From assembly GCA_020632755.1 (NCBI GenBank), contig JACKEY010000005.1:124001-188000 (forward strand): DNA of 64,000 nt, read 5' to 3'. Shown here piece after piece: positions 8,892 to 17,122 of the stretch. Below the pieces are notes generated by a model. That model was not told the origin of the DNA. It ran no database searches and worked only from the letters and a program-made list of their open reading frames with translations. The position numbers and the translations under genes were made by a program. Every line of letters begins with the position of its first letter. Position 1 is the first letter of the stretch. This DNA is from Alphaproteobacteria bacterium (GTDB lineage: Bacteria; Myxococcota_A; UBA796; UBA2385).

Positions 8892-8911
8892 CTGAATGAA
8901 TCTTCATTCAG
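8892..8911. promoter_or_regulatory. FadR-type operator palindrome upstream of beta-oxidation genes
   Basis: CTGAATGAA (8892-8900), TC, TTCATTCAG (8903-8911) is a perfect 9-bp inverted repeat. The core TGAATGAATCTTCATTCA differs at one position from the operator consensus TGAATGAMTANTCATTCA of the TetR-family FadR of Bacillus subtilis. It lies 30 bp before the start codon of the FadN-like gene, where a repressor relieved by long-chain acyl-CoA would be expected. It is a marked AT-rich island in very GC-rich DNA. Confidence 0.75.
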
Positions 8912-8921
8912 GAGGTCGGGG

Positions 8922-9485
8922 TTATCGCGTGGGGGCGGCTCCGCCACCCGACGCGGCCGCGAGACGGTCCTGCAGCGCGCGCAGGGAGTCGTCCCCCGGG
9001 AACCACGAGCGGGCGACGGCCAGCCGCTCCCGCGCGCGGTCCAGGGCGCCCGCGTCGATCAGCCGCTCGATGGCGGCGGCTTCTTCTTCGGGGTGATCGG
9101 GGCGCTTGCCGTAGAGCTCCTCGTGCAGCCGCAGGACCTCCTTGGGCAGGTCTCCGCCGCGGCGGAGCTCCTGGTAGGCCGCGACCGCGAGCGGGCGCTG
9201 CCGGCGGCGGGCCGCCTCGTCGGCGATGGCGACGAGCCCCTGGGGGTTGCCGCGCACCAGGCCCAGGATCTCCTCCTGGAGCGCCGGACGCTCGGTCGGC
9301 GACAGCTCGTTGAGCCGCACGACCCGCTTGCGGGCCTGGGCGGTGCGGATGTTCTTCATGGCAGCCGGGCCCACCAGCACGATGGCCAGGCCCAGGAAGA
9401 CCGCGCTCATCCACGGCTGGGGCTCGATGCCCACCGCGTCGAAGACCATCTGCACGATGGCGCCGATGCCGTCGAAGCGTCCCAT
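8922..9485 (-). CDS. membrane-anchored protein with TPR-like C-terminal half
   Basis: A 187-residue protein. A hydrophobic stretch (WMSAVFLGLAIVLVGPAAM, about residues 25-43) is probably one membrane helix; after it come Arg/Ala/Leu-rich amphipathic helices with TPR-like spacing (PLAVAAYQELRRGG, EEAAAIERLIDAGALDRARERL, DSLRALQDRL). No catalytic motif is seen and the function is unknown. AAGGAG is 5 nt from ATG 9485. It lies 60 bp upstream of the beta-oxidation genes on the same strand, but the FadR-type palindrome in the gap suggests separate control. Confidence 0.7.
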   Translation of the reverse strand: MGRFDGIGAIVQMVFDAVGIEPQPWMSAVFLGLAIVLVGPAAMKNIRTAQARKRVVRLNELSPTERPALQEEILGLVRGNPQGLVAIADEAARRRQRPLAVAAYQELRRGGDLPKEVLRLHEELYGKRPDHPEEEAAAIERLIDAGALDRARERLAVARSWFPGDDSLRALQDRLAAASGGGAAPTR

Positions 9486-9685
9486 GGGGGCTCCTTGCGA
9501 GTGCCGCTCGATGCGGCGGCCGGCCGACGCCTACACACGGGGCCGGCGCGCGACCAGCCCCGAAGTCGTCCCCTGCGGGCGCGGGCCGTGGAACGACCGG
9601 GGCCGAGACGCAGCGAAGCGCCCCGAGGGGCGCTCCTCCGACGGTGGTGGCTCCGGCGATGAATCTCCGAAGCCGAGATCCGTTT

Positions 9686-9847
9686 CTACTCGGTGTAGAA
9701 AGCGGGAGCCTCGCTCGCGCCGGCGTCCTGGATCATCGCGACGATGCCGGCGACGGCCAGCCAGCCGAAGGCGAGCACCAGGAAGGCGGTGAGCAGGGGC
9801 GAGGTCGCGGGGGCCTCTTCGTGCTTGACGGTCAGGGAACGAGCCAT
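9686..9847 (-). CDS. 53-residue single-helix membrane protein
   Basis: A small protein, MARSLTVKHEE..., with one clear transmembrane helix at about residues 18-40 (LLTAFLVLAFGWLAVAGIVAMI) and short hydrophilic ends. GGAG (6 nt spacing) precedes ATG 9847. Similar tiny one-helix proteins are often accessory subunits of respiratory or transport complexes, but nothing here tells which. It lies alone, about 200 bp upstream of the TPR-like gene and divergent from a glycosyltransferase gene across 252 bp that show no other gene. Confidence 0.6.
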   Translation of the reverse strand: MARSLTVKHEEAPATSPLLTAFLVLAFGWLAVAGIVAMIQDAGASEAPAFYTE

Positions 9848-10099
9848 GTCGAGCTCCAGCAGCAGCAGCGTGGGGAGGGGCAGGGGAGGAGGAGGTGCGG
9901 TGTCGGCAGCGAGGTGTGCTGTCGGGGCCCTTGGGGCTGAAGCAAGGACCGTGCCGGGTTCTCTTCCGCGGGACCGCTCCGGGTACGGCTGGGGGAGGGA
10001 AGTGTTCCACGGCGGGCCGTCGCAGGAGGACGACGGGCCGGCGAGGGGGAGGGCGTCGCGTGTAATGCATCGGCGGCCACACGGCATAGGCGGGGAGAC

Positions 10100-11137
10100 A
10101 TGAGCCGACAGCCTCCCGCCCGCATCCTGCACGTGATCTGCGATCTGGCGGGGGGCGGCGCCGAGCGCCTGGTGCTCGACCTCTGCCGCAGCGGAGGCGG
10201 GGCCTTCGCGCACCATGTGGCGCCGCTGCACGACACGGGGGTCCTGCGCCGCGCCTTCGTCGACGCCGGCGTGCCGATCCACGACCTGGGGCGCACCCGT
10301 GGCCGACCGGGGCTGCGGGCGGCCCTGCGCCTGGCTCGGCTGTGCCGCGGCTTCGACGTGGTGCACACCCACCTGTGGGCGGGCGACACCTGGGGCCGGC
10401 TGGCCGCCGGGCTGGCCGGCCACCCCTGCGTCGTCACCACCGAACACAACACCCGGCCCGAGGACCCCTGGCGCGAGCGGCTGTCCGTGGCCCTCCACCC
10501 TGTCAGCCGGGTCGTCGTCGCCGTGTCCCCCGACGCCGCCGAGGTCGCGGTCCGCGCCGGGGTGCCGGCCGCCAAGGTGCTGGTCATCGACAACGGGGTC
10601 GATCTCTCGCGCTTCTCCGCCGTCCCTCGCGACCGCCCGGTGCGCCGCGTCCTGGGCATCGGCCGGCTGACCCGCCAGAAGGGCTTCGACATCGCCGCCG
10701 CCGCCGTGGCCCAGGTGGATGGCCTCGAGCTCGGCCTGGCCGGAGCCGGTGAAGAAGCCTTCCCGCTGCGCCAGGCCGGCGCGGACCTGCTGGGCTGGCG
10801 CGACGACGTGCAGCCGTTGCTCGCGGACGCCGACATCGCCGTGGTGCCCAGCCGCTGGGAGGGCTTCGGGCTCGTGGCGGCCGAGGCGCTCGCGACGGGC
10901 ATCCCGGTGGTGGCCTCGGACATCCCGGCCCTGCGGCGGGTGGTCGGGGACGCGGGGCTGCTCGTCCCGCCCGAAGACGTCGACGCCCTCGCTGCCGCCC
11001 TGCGTGCGCTCCGCGACGACGCGTCGCTCCGGACCCGGCTGGCGACCGCCGGGCCTCCCCAGGCCGCCCGCTTCTCCCTGGAAGCCTGCGTTGCCCGCTA
11101 CGAAGCGCTGTACGACGGCTTGTTGACCGTTCGTTGA
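10100..11137 (+). CDS. GT4-family glycosyltransferase
   Basis: A 345-residue GT-B-fold glycosyltransferase transferring a sugar from a nucleotide-sugar donor. The N-terminal domain begins ARILHVICDLAGGGAERLVLDL, with the glycine-rich acceptor-side loop. The donor-side domain has the family motif E-x7-E in RWEGFGLVAAEALATGIPVVAS (near residues 254-262) and GRLTRQKGFDIA before it. Acceptor and sugar are unknown. The ATG is preceded by GGGGAG at very short spacing, so translation may be weak. It is followed by a small TPR-like gene. Confidence 0.88.
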   Translation: MSRQPPARILHVICDLAGGGAERLVLDLCRSGGGAFAHHVAPLHDTGVLRRAFVDAGVPIHDLGRTRGRPGLRAALRLARLCRGFDVVHTHLWAGDTWGRLAAGLAGHPCVVTTEHNTRPEDPWRERLSVALHPVSRVVVAVSPDAAEVAVRAGVPAAKVLVIDNGVDLSRFSAVPRDRPVRRVLGIGRLTRQKGFDIAAAAVAQVDGLELGLAGAGEEAFPLRQAGADLLGWRDDVQPLLADADIAVVPSRWEGFGLVAAEALATGIPVVASDIPALRRVVGDAGLLVPPEDVDALAAALRALRDDASLRTRLATAGPPQAARFSLEACVARYEALYDGLLTVR

Positions 11138-11193
11138 CGTCGGTGACGACTGGGTGGCTGGTCGGTTCGGTACCCTGTGGCCAGGAGACGACC

Positions 11194-11511
11194 ATGGACC
11201 ACGAGGACCGAGTCGACGAGCGCGGAAACCGACGTGGCGAGCCCGGTCGCGCCGACCTGCAGCGCGCGCTGATGGAACAGCCGGATGCCCGCGAGCGGGC
11301 CCGCATCCACGTCGAGCTCGCCCGGATCGCCCTCTCCGAAGGCCAGATGGACGCCACGGTCCGTCACCTGCGCGAAGCGCTGGTCCTGGATCGGCGCCTC
11401 GAAGCTGCCCGGCGGCTGCTCGCGGACCTGGGCGAGGGCTCCCGGATCGAGGTCGCCGAGTCGGGCGGCCGCTCGGCGGTGGTCAGCCTGCTGCGGAAGT
11501 GGCGCAAGTAG
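11194..11511 (+). CDS. small TPR-like protein
   Basis: A 105-residue hydrophilic protein. The segment ARIHVELARIALSEGQMDATVRHLREALVLDRRLEAARRLLADLGEG has the helix-turn-helix spacing of one and a half tetratricopeptide repeats, so it probably binds a partner protein. ATG 11194 is chosen because AGGAG lies 6 nt upstream; the frame is open further up. A weak inverted repeat (11510-11515 with 11540-11545) sits at the convergent junction with the next gene. Function unknown. Confidence 0.6.
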   Translation: MDHEDRVDERGNRRGEPGRADLQRALMEQPDARERARIHVELARIALSEGQMDATVRHLREALVLDRRLEAARRLLADLGEGSRIEVAESGGRSAVVSLLRKWRK

Positions 11512-11544
11512 CGCGCCGCTCCCGGTGGCCGCGGCCCAACGCGC

Positions 11545-12672
11545 TCACTTCGCGTCGAGCGAGCCCTCGGGCTTGACCTCGACGGTGTAGCCCTGGTTGG
11601 CCCACTCGACGCCGACCTTGCGGGCCCACTCCTCGGCGCTGCCGGACAGCGGCTCGGGGCTGACGGCGACCGGCCACTCGCCTTCTTCGACCGTGCACTT
11701 CTTGAGCTTGGGCTTGGCGGCGCGCAGCGGGGCCTGCACCTGGTCGAAGACCGTGTAGCGGGCGGCCGGGGCCTTGATGTCGTAGGCGTGCAGCACGGCG
11801 GTCTTGGTGCCCTTGCAGTCGGCGCGCTCGACGCTCAGACCGCCCCAGACCAGCCCGCCGCCCTGGACGCGGTCGGCGTAGATGGTGGGCATCAGGCTGG
11901 CGGCGGTCTGCTCCGAGCCGGCGTTGAACAGCTTCTCGGCCACGGCCTTGGCCTGTTCCAGGCTGACGTTCTTGGCGATCTCGACCAGGGCGCCTTCGAG
12001 CGCGGCCTTGTTGTCGGCGCTGATCTCCTGACCCAGGTCGGGGGCGACGGCTTCTTCGAGCTTCATCAGGATGGCGTCGTAGGGACCGCCCTCGGCGCCG
12101 GCGATGGCGGCGGCCTGCAGGGCCGGGATGCCCTCGGCGCCCTTGCGCTGCACCCAGATGGACATCAGCTGGTCGTACTTCTCGTCGTAGCTGCGGGCGG
12201 GGGGCTTGCTGATCTGCTCGCCCAGGAAGGCGTCGATCTCCGGGCTCTCGCAGGCCAGGAAGCCGTCGTCCCACTGCGCGAAGTCCAGCCCGCGCAGGCT
12301 GAAGTAGCTGGCCTTGAGGAAGGTCACGACGTCGGGGTGCTCGCCACAGGCCGCGCCGATCTGGCCGGAGATGGCGTCGCGCACGTCGTAGTCGCTGATC
12401 TTGGACGGCATCTTGCCGACCGGATCGTGGATGCCGGCGTCGATGGCGACGAGCGACAGGGCGACCAGCGAGTCGCTGTCGGTGGCCCGGGTCATGAACC
12501 GCGCGAAGCTGTCGGTGGCTTCGGTCTTGTCGCACTTGACGGCCTGGGCGAAGACCTCGGCCACCTTGTCGCCGGACGCGCTGTCGGCGCGCTTGATGAT
12601 GGCGTCGCACTTGCCGGCGTGGGCGGGGGAGGAGGAGAGGACGGTCAGGGCGAGGGTCGCGAGCATGGACAC
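11545..12672 (-). CDS. exported protein of unknown function
   Basis: A 375-residue protein with a signal peptide (MLATLALTVLSSSPAHAGK, cleavage after AHA). The mature part is mostly alpha-helical, Ala/Glu/Lys-rich with few Cys, and has no motif I recognise; its helix pattern around residues 180-260 could be a HEAT/ARM-like array. The GTG at 12672 is preferred over the ATG at 12666 because a GGAG lies 8 nt upstream of it. The gene is divergent from a Cys-rich exported protein across 265 bp. Confidence 0.65.
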   Translation of the reverse strand: MSMLATLALTVLSSSPAHAGKCDAIIKRADSASGDKVAEVFAQAVKCDKTEATDSFARFMTRATDSDSLVALSLVAIDAGIHDPVGKMPSKISDYDVRDAISGQIGAACGEHPDVVTFLKASYFSLRGLDFAQWDDGFLACESPEIDAFLGEQISKPPARSYDEKYDQLMSIWVQRKGAEGIPALQAAAIAGAEGGPYDAILMKLEEAVAPDLGQEISADNKAALEGALVEIAKNVSLEQAKAVAEKLFNAGSEQTAASLMPTIYADRVQGGGLVWGGLSVERADCKGTKTAVLHAYDIKAPAARYTVFDQVQAPLRAAKPKLKKCTVEEGEWPVAVSPEPLSGSAEEWARKVGVEWANQGYTVEVKPEGSLDAK

Positions 12673-12852
12673 GTGGACGGCTCCGTGTGCGAGGCGCGGT
12701 CGTGCTGAGGCAGAGGCCCCTCGACGCCGCGGGGGTGGAGGTTCGGCGCGTGCATACCCGCCTGGGCTGACCGCGTCGACACAACCGGACCCTCCACCCT
12801 GTCGCGCCCTTCCCGTCACCCACACCGGGAATGCGCCGGCGGGCTCGCGGTT

Positions 12853-12881
12853 TTGCGGCCTGAGCGAGGTGCAGCTATGCT
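12853..12881 (+). promoter_or_regulatory. sigma-70-type promoter of the Cys-rich exported protein
   Basis: TTGCGG (12853-12858), a 17-nt spacer and TATGCT (12876-12881) make a good housekeeping-type promoter pointing at the gene starting at 12938, with a predicted leader of about 50 nt. The -10 stands out as AT-rich in this DNA. Confidence 0.5.
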
Positions 12882-12937
12882 CCGCCCGCGCTCCGACACC
12901 CGCCAATCATGGCGGCCCGTTCCCCCGGAGGAGACCC

Positions 12938-13243
12938 ATGAAGACCCTGTTCGCGACCTTCGCCCTGCTGGCCGGTCTGTCCACCGTCGCCCTCGCCGGC
13001 GACCCCGAGCCCGCCGCCGACGACGCCGCCAACGCCTGTGGCGCCGAGCAGACCCAGGCTGCCGGCGACGAGGCCAAGTGCAACTGCAGCGAGGGCTGCA
13101 AGGAGAAGGCCGAGGGCGCCGAGTGCGACTGCGGCCACTGCCACAAGAAGGCCGAGGCCGAGGCCGAGCCCGAGGAGAAGGGCGGCAAGGCCATGAAGAA
13201 GTCCAACGACGGCAACATGACCAGCTACGACGAAGACGAGTAG
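12938..13243 (+). CDS. small secreted Cys-rich, possibly metal-binding protein
   Basis: A 101-residue protein with a clear signal peptide (MKTLFATFALLAGLSTVALAGD). The mature part is about 80 residues, highly charged, with Cys clusters ANACGAE, CNCSEGC and CDCGHCHKK followed by a Lys/Glu-rich tail ending SYDEDE. The CxC, CxxxC and CxCxxCH spacing could bind soft metals (Cu, Zn) or form disulfides. It does not match metallothionein or other families I know. GGAGGAG lies at good distance from ATG 12938, and it has a recognisable promoter and a strong terminator, so it is an independent, probably well expressed gene. Confidence 0.72.
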   Translation: MKTLFATFALLAGLSTVALAGDPEPAADDAANACGAEQTQAAGDEAKCNCSEGCKEKAEGAECDCGHCHKKAEAEAEPEEKGGKAMKKSNDGNMTSYDEDE

Positions 13244-13264
13244 TCGTCTTCGGTCGAGTCGGAC

Positions 13265-13292
13265 GAAGGCCGGGCCCTCGGGTCCGGCCTTC
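13265..13292. terminator. hairpin terminator between convergent genes
   Basis: GAAGGCCGG (13265-13273) pairs with CCGGCCTTC (13284-13292), and an inner CCC/GGG extends the stem. It is followed by TCTGCCGTCT on the plus strand. It ends the Cys-rich gene and probably also the converging pentapeptide-repeat gene. Confidence 0.65.
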
Positions 13293-13333
13293 TGCCGTCT
13301 CGGGGCCCGAAGCCTGCAGCCCGTAGCCGGCGC

Positions 13334-15826
13334 TCAGGCCAGGATCATCCGCGTGTAGGCGCCGACGAAGAAGGTCAGCACGATGACGCCGATGAAGGTC
13401 TGCACCGTGTTGATGTAGCGCAGCCGGCCATCGTCCTCGCCGAAGTCCCAGCCCGTGTTGAAGGCGCCGAAGCTCTGCAGCGAGATGTAGAACAGACCGG
13501 CGAAGCTGATGTCCTTCACCTTCACGTCGTCGCCGTCGTAGGCCATGACGCTCTCGGGGCAGAACACCCGGTAGATCCAGGCGAAGACCAGGCAGACGAA
13601 CAGACAGGTCCACGCCAGGTTGCCCAGGTTCACGCCCCAGCCGAAGGCGATCTCGAACAGCGGCCAGGTGATCGCGTACCAGACCTTGCCGGAGGGTCCG
13701 CCGAAGTCCCGCTCCATCGCGAGCTGGGTGTGCTTGATCCACCAGTAGGCCCAGTCCTCGTCGCCGGTCATCGCCCGGTCGCCGAACGACTCCTTCAGCG
13801 CGACGTATTCGTCGATCAGCCGGTCGGCGCAGGCCTCGCGGATGTCGTCGTCGGACATCTCGCGGCCGCGGACCATGCGCACGATGCGGGGATCGTCGTG
13901 GTCGATCTCCTTGAAGGCGCAGATCTGGTAGAAGAGCCGCTGGTCCTCGCCGGCCTGCCAGATCCAGTCCATCGCGGAGTCGCGCACGGCGTGGTCGCGG
14001 TCGATCTCCAGGCTGCGGATCTCCGTGGCGTACATCGACAAGGTCGACGCATCGCCGAACTCGGCGTCGGTCAGCGTGATGCGCCCGAAGACGTTGGCGT
14101 CGTCCAGGATCAGCGCGTCGCGGAACTCGGCTTCGTTGAACGACAGCTCGTTGGCGAAGATGGTCGTGAAGTCCGCCTTGCTGTTCCAGACCGTGCGCTC
14201 GAAGTGGCTCTCGCCCTTGAACTGGGTGTTGTAGAACTCGGCGGTCGTCGCCTGGCCCGGCAGCCCGAAGACCACGCGCTCGAACACGCAGAAGTCGGCG
14301 AACACCGAGTTCGCGAAGCTCAGGTTGCCGTCGATGTGCGCGATCAGGTCGTCGACGTCGTCGACGCCGTAGCTGTTCTTGGTGGTCAGCGGCAGCTCGG
14401 CGTCGGCGTCGCCCTGGTAGTCCCGGTACAGGCTCAACAGCGGCGTCGGGTCGCCCAGATGCTGGGCGCGGGTGATGTCGTCCAGGCTGAACCGCACCTT
14501 GCCGTCGAAGCGCACGTCCACGAAGGCCGCGTCACCGTGCAGGTGGGCGCCGATGAAGTCCATGCCCGACAGCTGCATCTCCTTGACGGTGATGGTGTCG
14601 TGCAGGACGGTCCGGCTCATGTTCAGCCGGCCGCCCAGGCTGCTGTTGTTGAAGCTGACCGGACCGTGGAAGGTGCTGTTCTCGAAGGTGGCGCCCCGGA
14701 CCCACTCGCAGCGGTCGAAGTTGGCGTCCGCCATGAACTCGGCGCTGTTGAAGAAGACGTCGTGCTCGCTGAACATCCCGCGGAAGGTGACGCTCTTGCT
14801 GTAGCGGGTGTTCCCGAAGTACACGGCGTCGGTCATGTGGGCGCCCTTGTAGTTGGCGCCCTGACCGAAGGTGCTGAACCGGAAGTCGGCCGTGCCGTGG
14901 AAGACCGTGTCGCGGAAGTCGGCCTCGCCCTCGAACACCGCCATGGCGAACAGGGCGCTGCGGCCGAAGACCTTGACGTCCTGCATGTTCACGCGGCCCA
15001 GGAAGATGCTGTCGCGGAACGCGACCTCGTTGATCCGCGAGCCGGGGATGGTCTTGCTCTTGTTGACCTCGCCGCTCCAGGTCTTGCCGACGTCGACGTC
15101 GCCCAGGACGATGGACCGCAGGATGAGCTTGTCCAGGTCGCGGTTCGGGATCAGGATCCGGCCGACCACACACCGGGACAGGAAGATCGACTCCGGCACG
15201 CGGGCCAGCGCCTCTTCGGTCAGGACCAGCTCGTCGATGTAGCAGTAGCGCAGCTCACCGCCGTCCTGCTGGAGCCGCCGCACGACCTGGTCGCTCGGGA
15301 TCACCTCCAGGAAGCGCGGCGCGCCCTTGGTGGTCATGTAGATTGGCACCTGCTCGCCGGCCTTGGCGCGGGCGACCCGGTCCTTCACGTCGGCGACGGC
15401 TTCCTGGAACAGCGCCTCGCGGTCGGGGTGCACACTCGCGATGCGCAGGACCTGCATGGTGGTCTGCACGTCGTCGACGAAGCCCTCGCGGTACTTCGCG
15501 GCGGCGCCCTCGACGTCGCCCAGCCGCTCGAGGATCAGCGCCTCCTGCAGCCCGTCGCGGTAGCCCAGGTAGTTGTGCAGCTCGCTCTTCTCGAGCGCCT
15601 GCGCGTAGATCGTGCGTGCGCGGTCGAGCTCACCGTCGTCCCGCGCGCGGTCGCCCATCGCGTAGAGCGCGCGCGGATCGTCGACGTTCTCGAAGTCGCT
15701 GGCGGGCGGCGCGGCGGCAGCCGGCTCGGACCCGTCGGGCGAGGGGGCGTCACCGTCGGCACGGGCCGGGGCAGCGCCGAGGAGGGTCAGCAGGGCGAAG
15801 AGGAGCGGCAGCAGGGACATGGGCAT
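13334..15826 (-). CDS. exported pentapeptide-repeat protein with C-terminal ion-channel-like membrane domain
   Basis: An 830-residue protein. A signal peptide (MPMSLLPLLFALLTLLGAAPARA) and a helical, TPR-like N-terminal part precede a long central run of pentapeptide-type repeats (for example ADFRDTVFHGTADFRFSTF and ANFDRCEWVRGATFENSTF, about residues 270-420, and again near 500-600), which should form a right-handed beta-helix. The C-terminal 120 residues have two or three membrane helices (NLAWTCLFVCLVFAWIYRVF; FIGVIVLTFFVGAYTRM) with a pore-helix-like SFAGLFYISLQSFGAFNTGWDFG between, as in two-helix ion channels. The potassium filter TVGYG is absent, so conduction or selectivity is uncertain. 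Probably an envelope protein. Confidence 0.75.
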   Translation of the reverse strand: MPMSLLPLLFALLTLLGAAPARADGDAPSPDGSEPAAAAPPASDFENVDDPRALYAMGDRARDDGELDRARTIYAQALEKSELHNYLGYRDGLQEALILERLGDVEGAAAKYREGFVDDVQTTMQVLRIASVHPDREALFQEAVADVKDRVARAKAGEQVPIYMTTKGAPRFLEVIPSDQVVRRLQQDGGELRYCYIDELVLTEEALARVPESIFLSRCVVGRILIPNRDLDKLILRSIVLGDVDVGKTWSGEVNKSKTIPGSRINEVAFRDSIFLGRVNMQDVKVFGRSALFAMAVFEGEADFRDTVFHGTADFRFSTFGQGANYKGAHMTDAVYFGNTRYSKSVTFRGMFSEHDVFFNSAEFMADANFDRCEWVRGATFENSTFHGPVSFNNSSLGGRLNMSRTVLHDTITVKEMQLSGMDFIGAHLHGDAAFVDVRFDGKVRFSLDDITRAQHLGDPTPLLSLYRDYQGDADAELPLTTKNSYGVDDVDDLIAHIDGNLSFANSVFADFCVFERVVFGLPGQATTAEFYNTQFKGESHFERTVWNSKADFTTIFANELSFNEAEFRDALILDDANVFGRITLTDAEFGDASTLSMYATEIRSLEIDRDHAVRDSAMDWIWQAGEDQRLFYQICAFKEIDHDDPRIVRMVRGREMSDDDIREACADRLIDEYVALKESFGDRAMTGDEDWAYWWIKHTQLAMERDFGGPSGKVWYAITWPLFEIAFGWGVNLGNLAWTCLFVCLVFAWIYRVFCPESVMAYDGDDVKVKDISFAGLFYISLQSFGAFNTGWDFGEDDGRLRYINTVQTFIGVIVLTFFVGAYTRMILA

Positions 15827-15918
15827 CGTCGGAAGCGCGCCGACGAGCGCCGGCGGAGAGGAGAGCGCCCGAGCTTATCGCGTCCGGACGCCCGCGCTCC
15901 GCTCCTGCCTGCCATGGC

Positions 15919-15934
15919 GGGGGCCGTGGCCCCC
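15919..15934 (-). terminator. GC-rich hairpin after the metalloprotease gene
   Basis: GGGGGCC (15919-15925) and GGCCCCC (15928-15934) form an inverted repeat directly downstream of the stop of the lipoprotein gene (minus strand). The nominal spacer is only 2 nt, so the real loop uses part of the stem. It may separate this gene from the pentapeptide-repeat gene. Confidence 0.35.
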
Positions 15935-15939
15935 GGGGC

Positions 15940-17106
15940 TCACTTCGCGACCGGGTTCCGGGCGATGACCCAGCCCTGGTCCGCGGTCATGACGTCGCTG
16001 GTGTCGACGGCCGGCGCCCAGAACATGACGTTGTCGGCGCCCTTGCCCGCGCACTCCTCGCGGTCCAGGTAGCCGTTGCCGTCGGTGTTGGCGCTGGCGC
16101 CGCACTCGGGCGTGTCGGAGAGCGGATCGTGGCGATCGCCGGCCTTCTCGCTGGTGTGGAAGAGCCCCATGAAGTGGGAGCCCTCGTGCGCCAGGATGAG
16201 CCCGACCTCGCGCGGGTCGTCGCGCAGGTCCACCGTCGTGACGGCCATGCCGGACTTGCTGGTGCCGGTCACGGTCGCGGCCCCCGGGGGGCCCGCCGCG
16301 ATGCCCAGGATCGTGCTGCCGCTGGCGTCGGCGATCTCCTGGACGAAGAACACGGTCAGCGCGCGGCTGGAGCCACCGGACGTGGTCTTGAACAGGTCGC
16401 CGAGCTCGCTGAAGTCGTCGTCGCTGACGTCGACCACGGCGAAGCGATCGGCGCTGCCGGAGAAGTCGCTGTAGGTGACCTCGCCGATGGACATGCCGGC
16501 GTCGGCCCACAGGCTGTCGGCGAAGTCCAGGGCGGACTGGAAGTCGGCGTCGTCGGGCGCGCTGTCGGCCGTCAGACCCAGGTCGGAGGTGCCGACGAAC
16601 ACGGCGTGGATGTCCACCACCGGAGCGTCGGAGACGCTGTCCACCCGGGCGACCAGGCCGCAGTCGACGGTGGTCGGGCTGCCGCCGGTGGCGATCCAGA
16701 CATCCGCCAGCCAGTCGCCGGTGGTGATGTCGTGGTCGGGGCTGACCGGGAAGTAGACCGGCAGGTAGTCGTCCAGGTTGCCGACGCGCATCTTCGTGGC
16801 GGCGTAGGACTCGTGGAACTCGTTCGTGTAGAAGTAGCTGCCGTCGGGCTTCCGCAGGTCCCAGGCGGTGCCCAGGTTGGAGTAGCCGTAGCTGCCGCAG
16901 TGCAGCAGCGCGGACTTGGTGCCTTCGGGCAGCGACAGGGCGATGTCGCCGGTCAGGCCGCCGGTGTCGGTCTCGAAGCTGCCGAGGGACTCGGTCACCA
17001 GGCCGGCGGCGTCGCCGTCGCCGGAGTCGGCGCCGTCCTTGTCGCCGCAGGCGACGAAGGCGAGCGCCGGCACGAACAGCGCGGCCATGAAGGGGAGGGG
17101 ACGCAT
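15940..17106 (-). CDS. lipoprotein zinc metalloprotease, M43 (pappalysin)-like
   Basis: A 388-residue lipoprotein. The signal sequence ends in the lipobox FVAC with Cys20 as lipidation site, followed by an Asp/Gly/Ser linker. The metzincin signature HExxHxxGxxH is complete: HEGSHFMGLFH at residues 307-317 (His307, Glu308, His311, His317), and a candidate Met-turn lies in DNVMFW (Met360). The spacing and the HTSE that follows recall the M43 pappalysin-like family, which cleaves proteins outside the cell. AGGAG is 5 nt before ATG 17106. It is 16 bp downstream of the HEAT-repeat gene and probably co-transcribed with it. The substrate is unknown. Confidence 0.82.
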   Translation of the reverse strand: MRPLPFMAALFVPALAFVACGDKDGADSGDGDAAGLVTESLGSFETDTGGLTGDIALSLPEGTKSALLHCGSYGYSNLGTAWDLRKPDGSYFYTNEFHESYAATKMRVGNLDDYLPVYFPVSPDHDITTGDWLADVWIATGGSPTTVDCGLVARVDSVSDAPVVDIHAVFVGTSDLGLTADSAPDDADFQSALDFADSLWADAGMSIGEVTYSDFSGSADRFAVVDVSDDDFSELGDLFKTTSGGSSRALTVFFVQEIADASGSTILGIAAGPPGAATVTGTSKSGMAVTTVDLRDDPREVGLILAHEGSHFMGLFHTSEKAGDRHDPLSDTPECGASANTDGNGYLDREECAGKGADNVMFWAPAVDTSDVMTADQGWVIARNPVAK

Positions 17107-17122
17107 GGGGGCTCCTGGTCGC

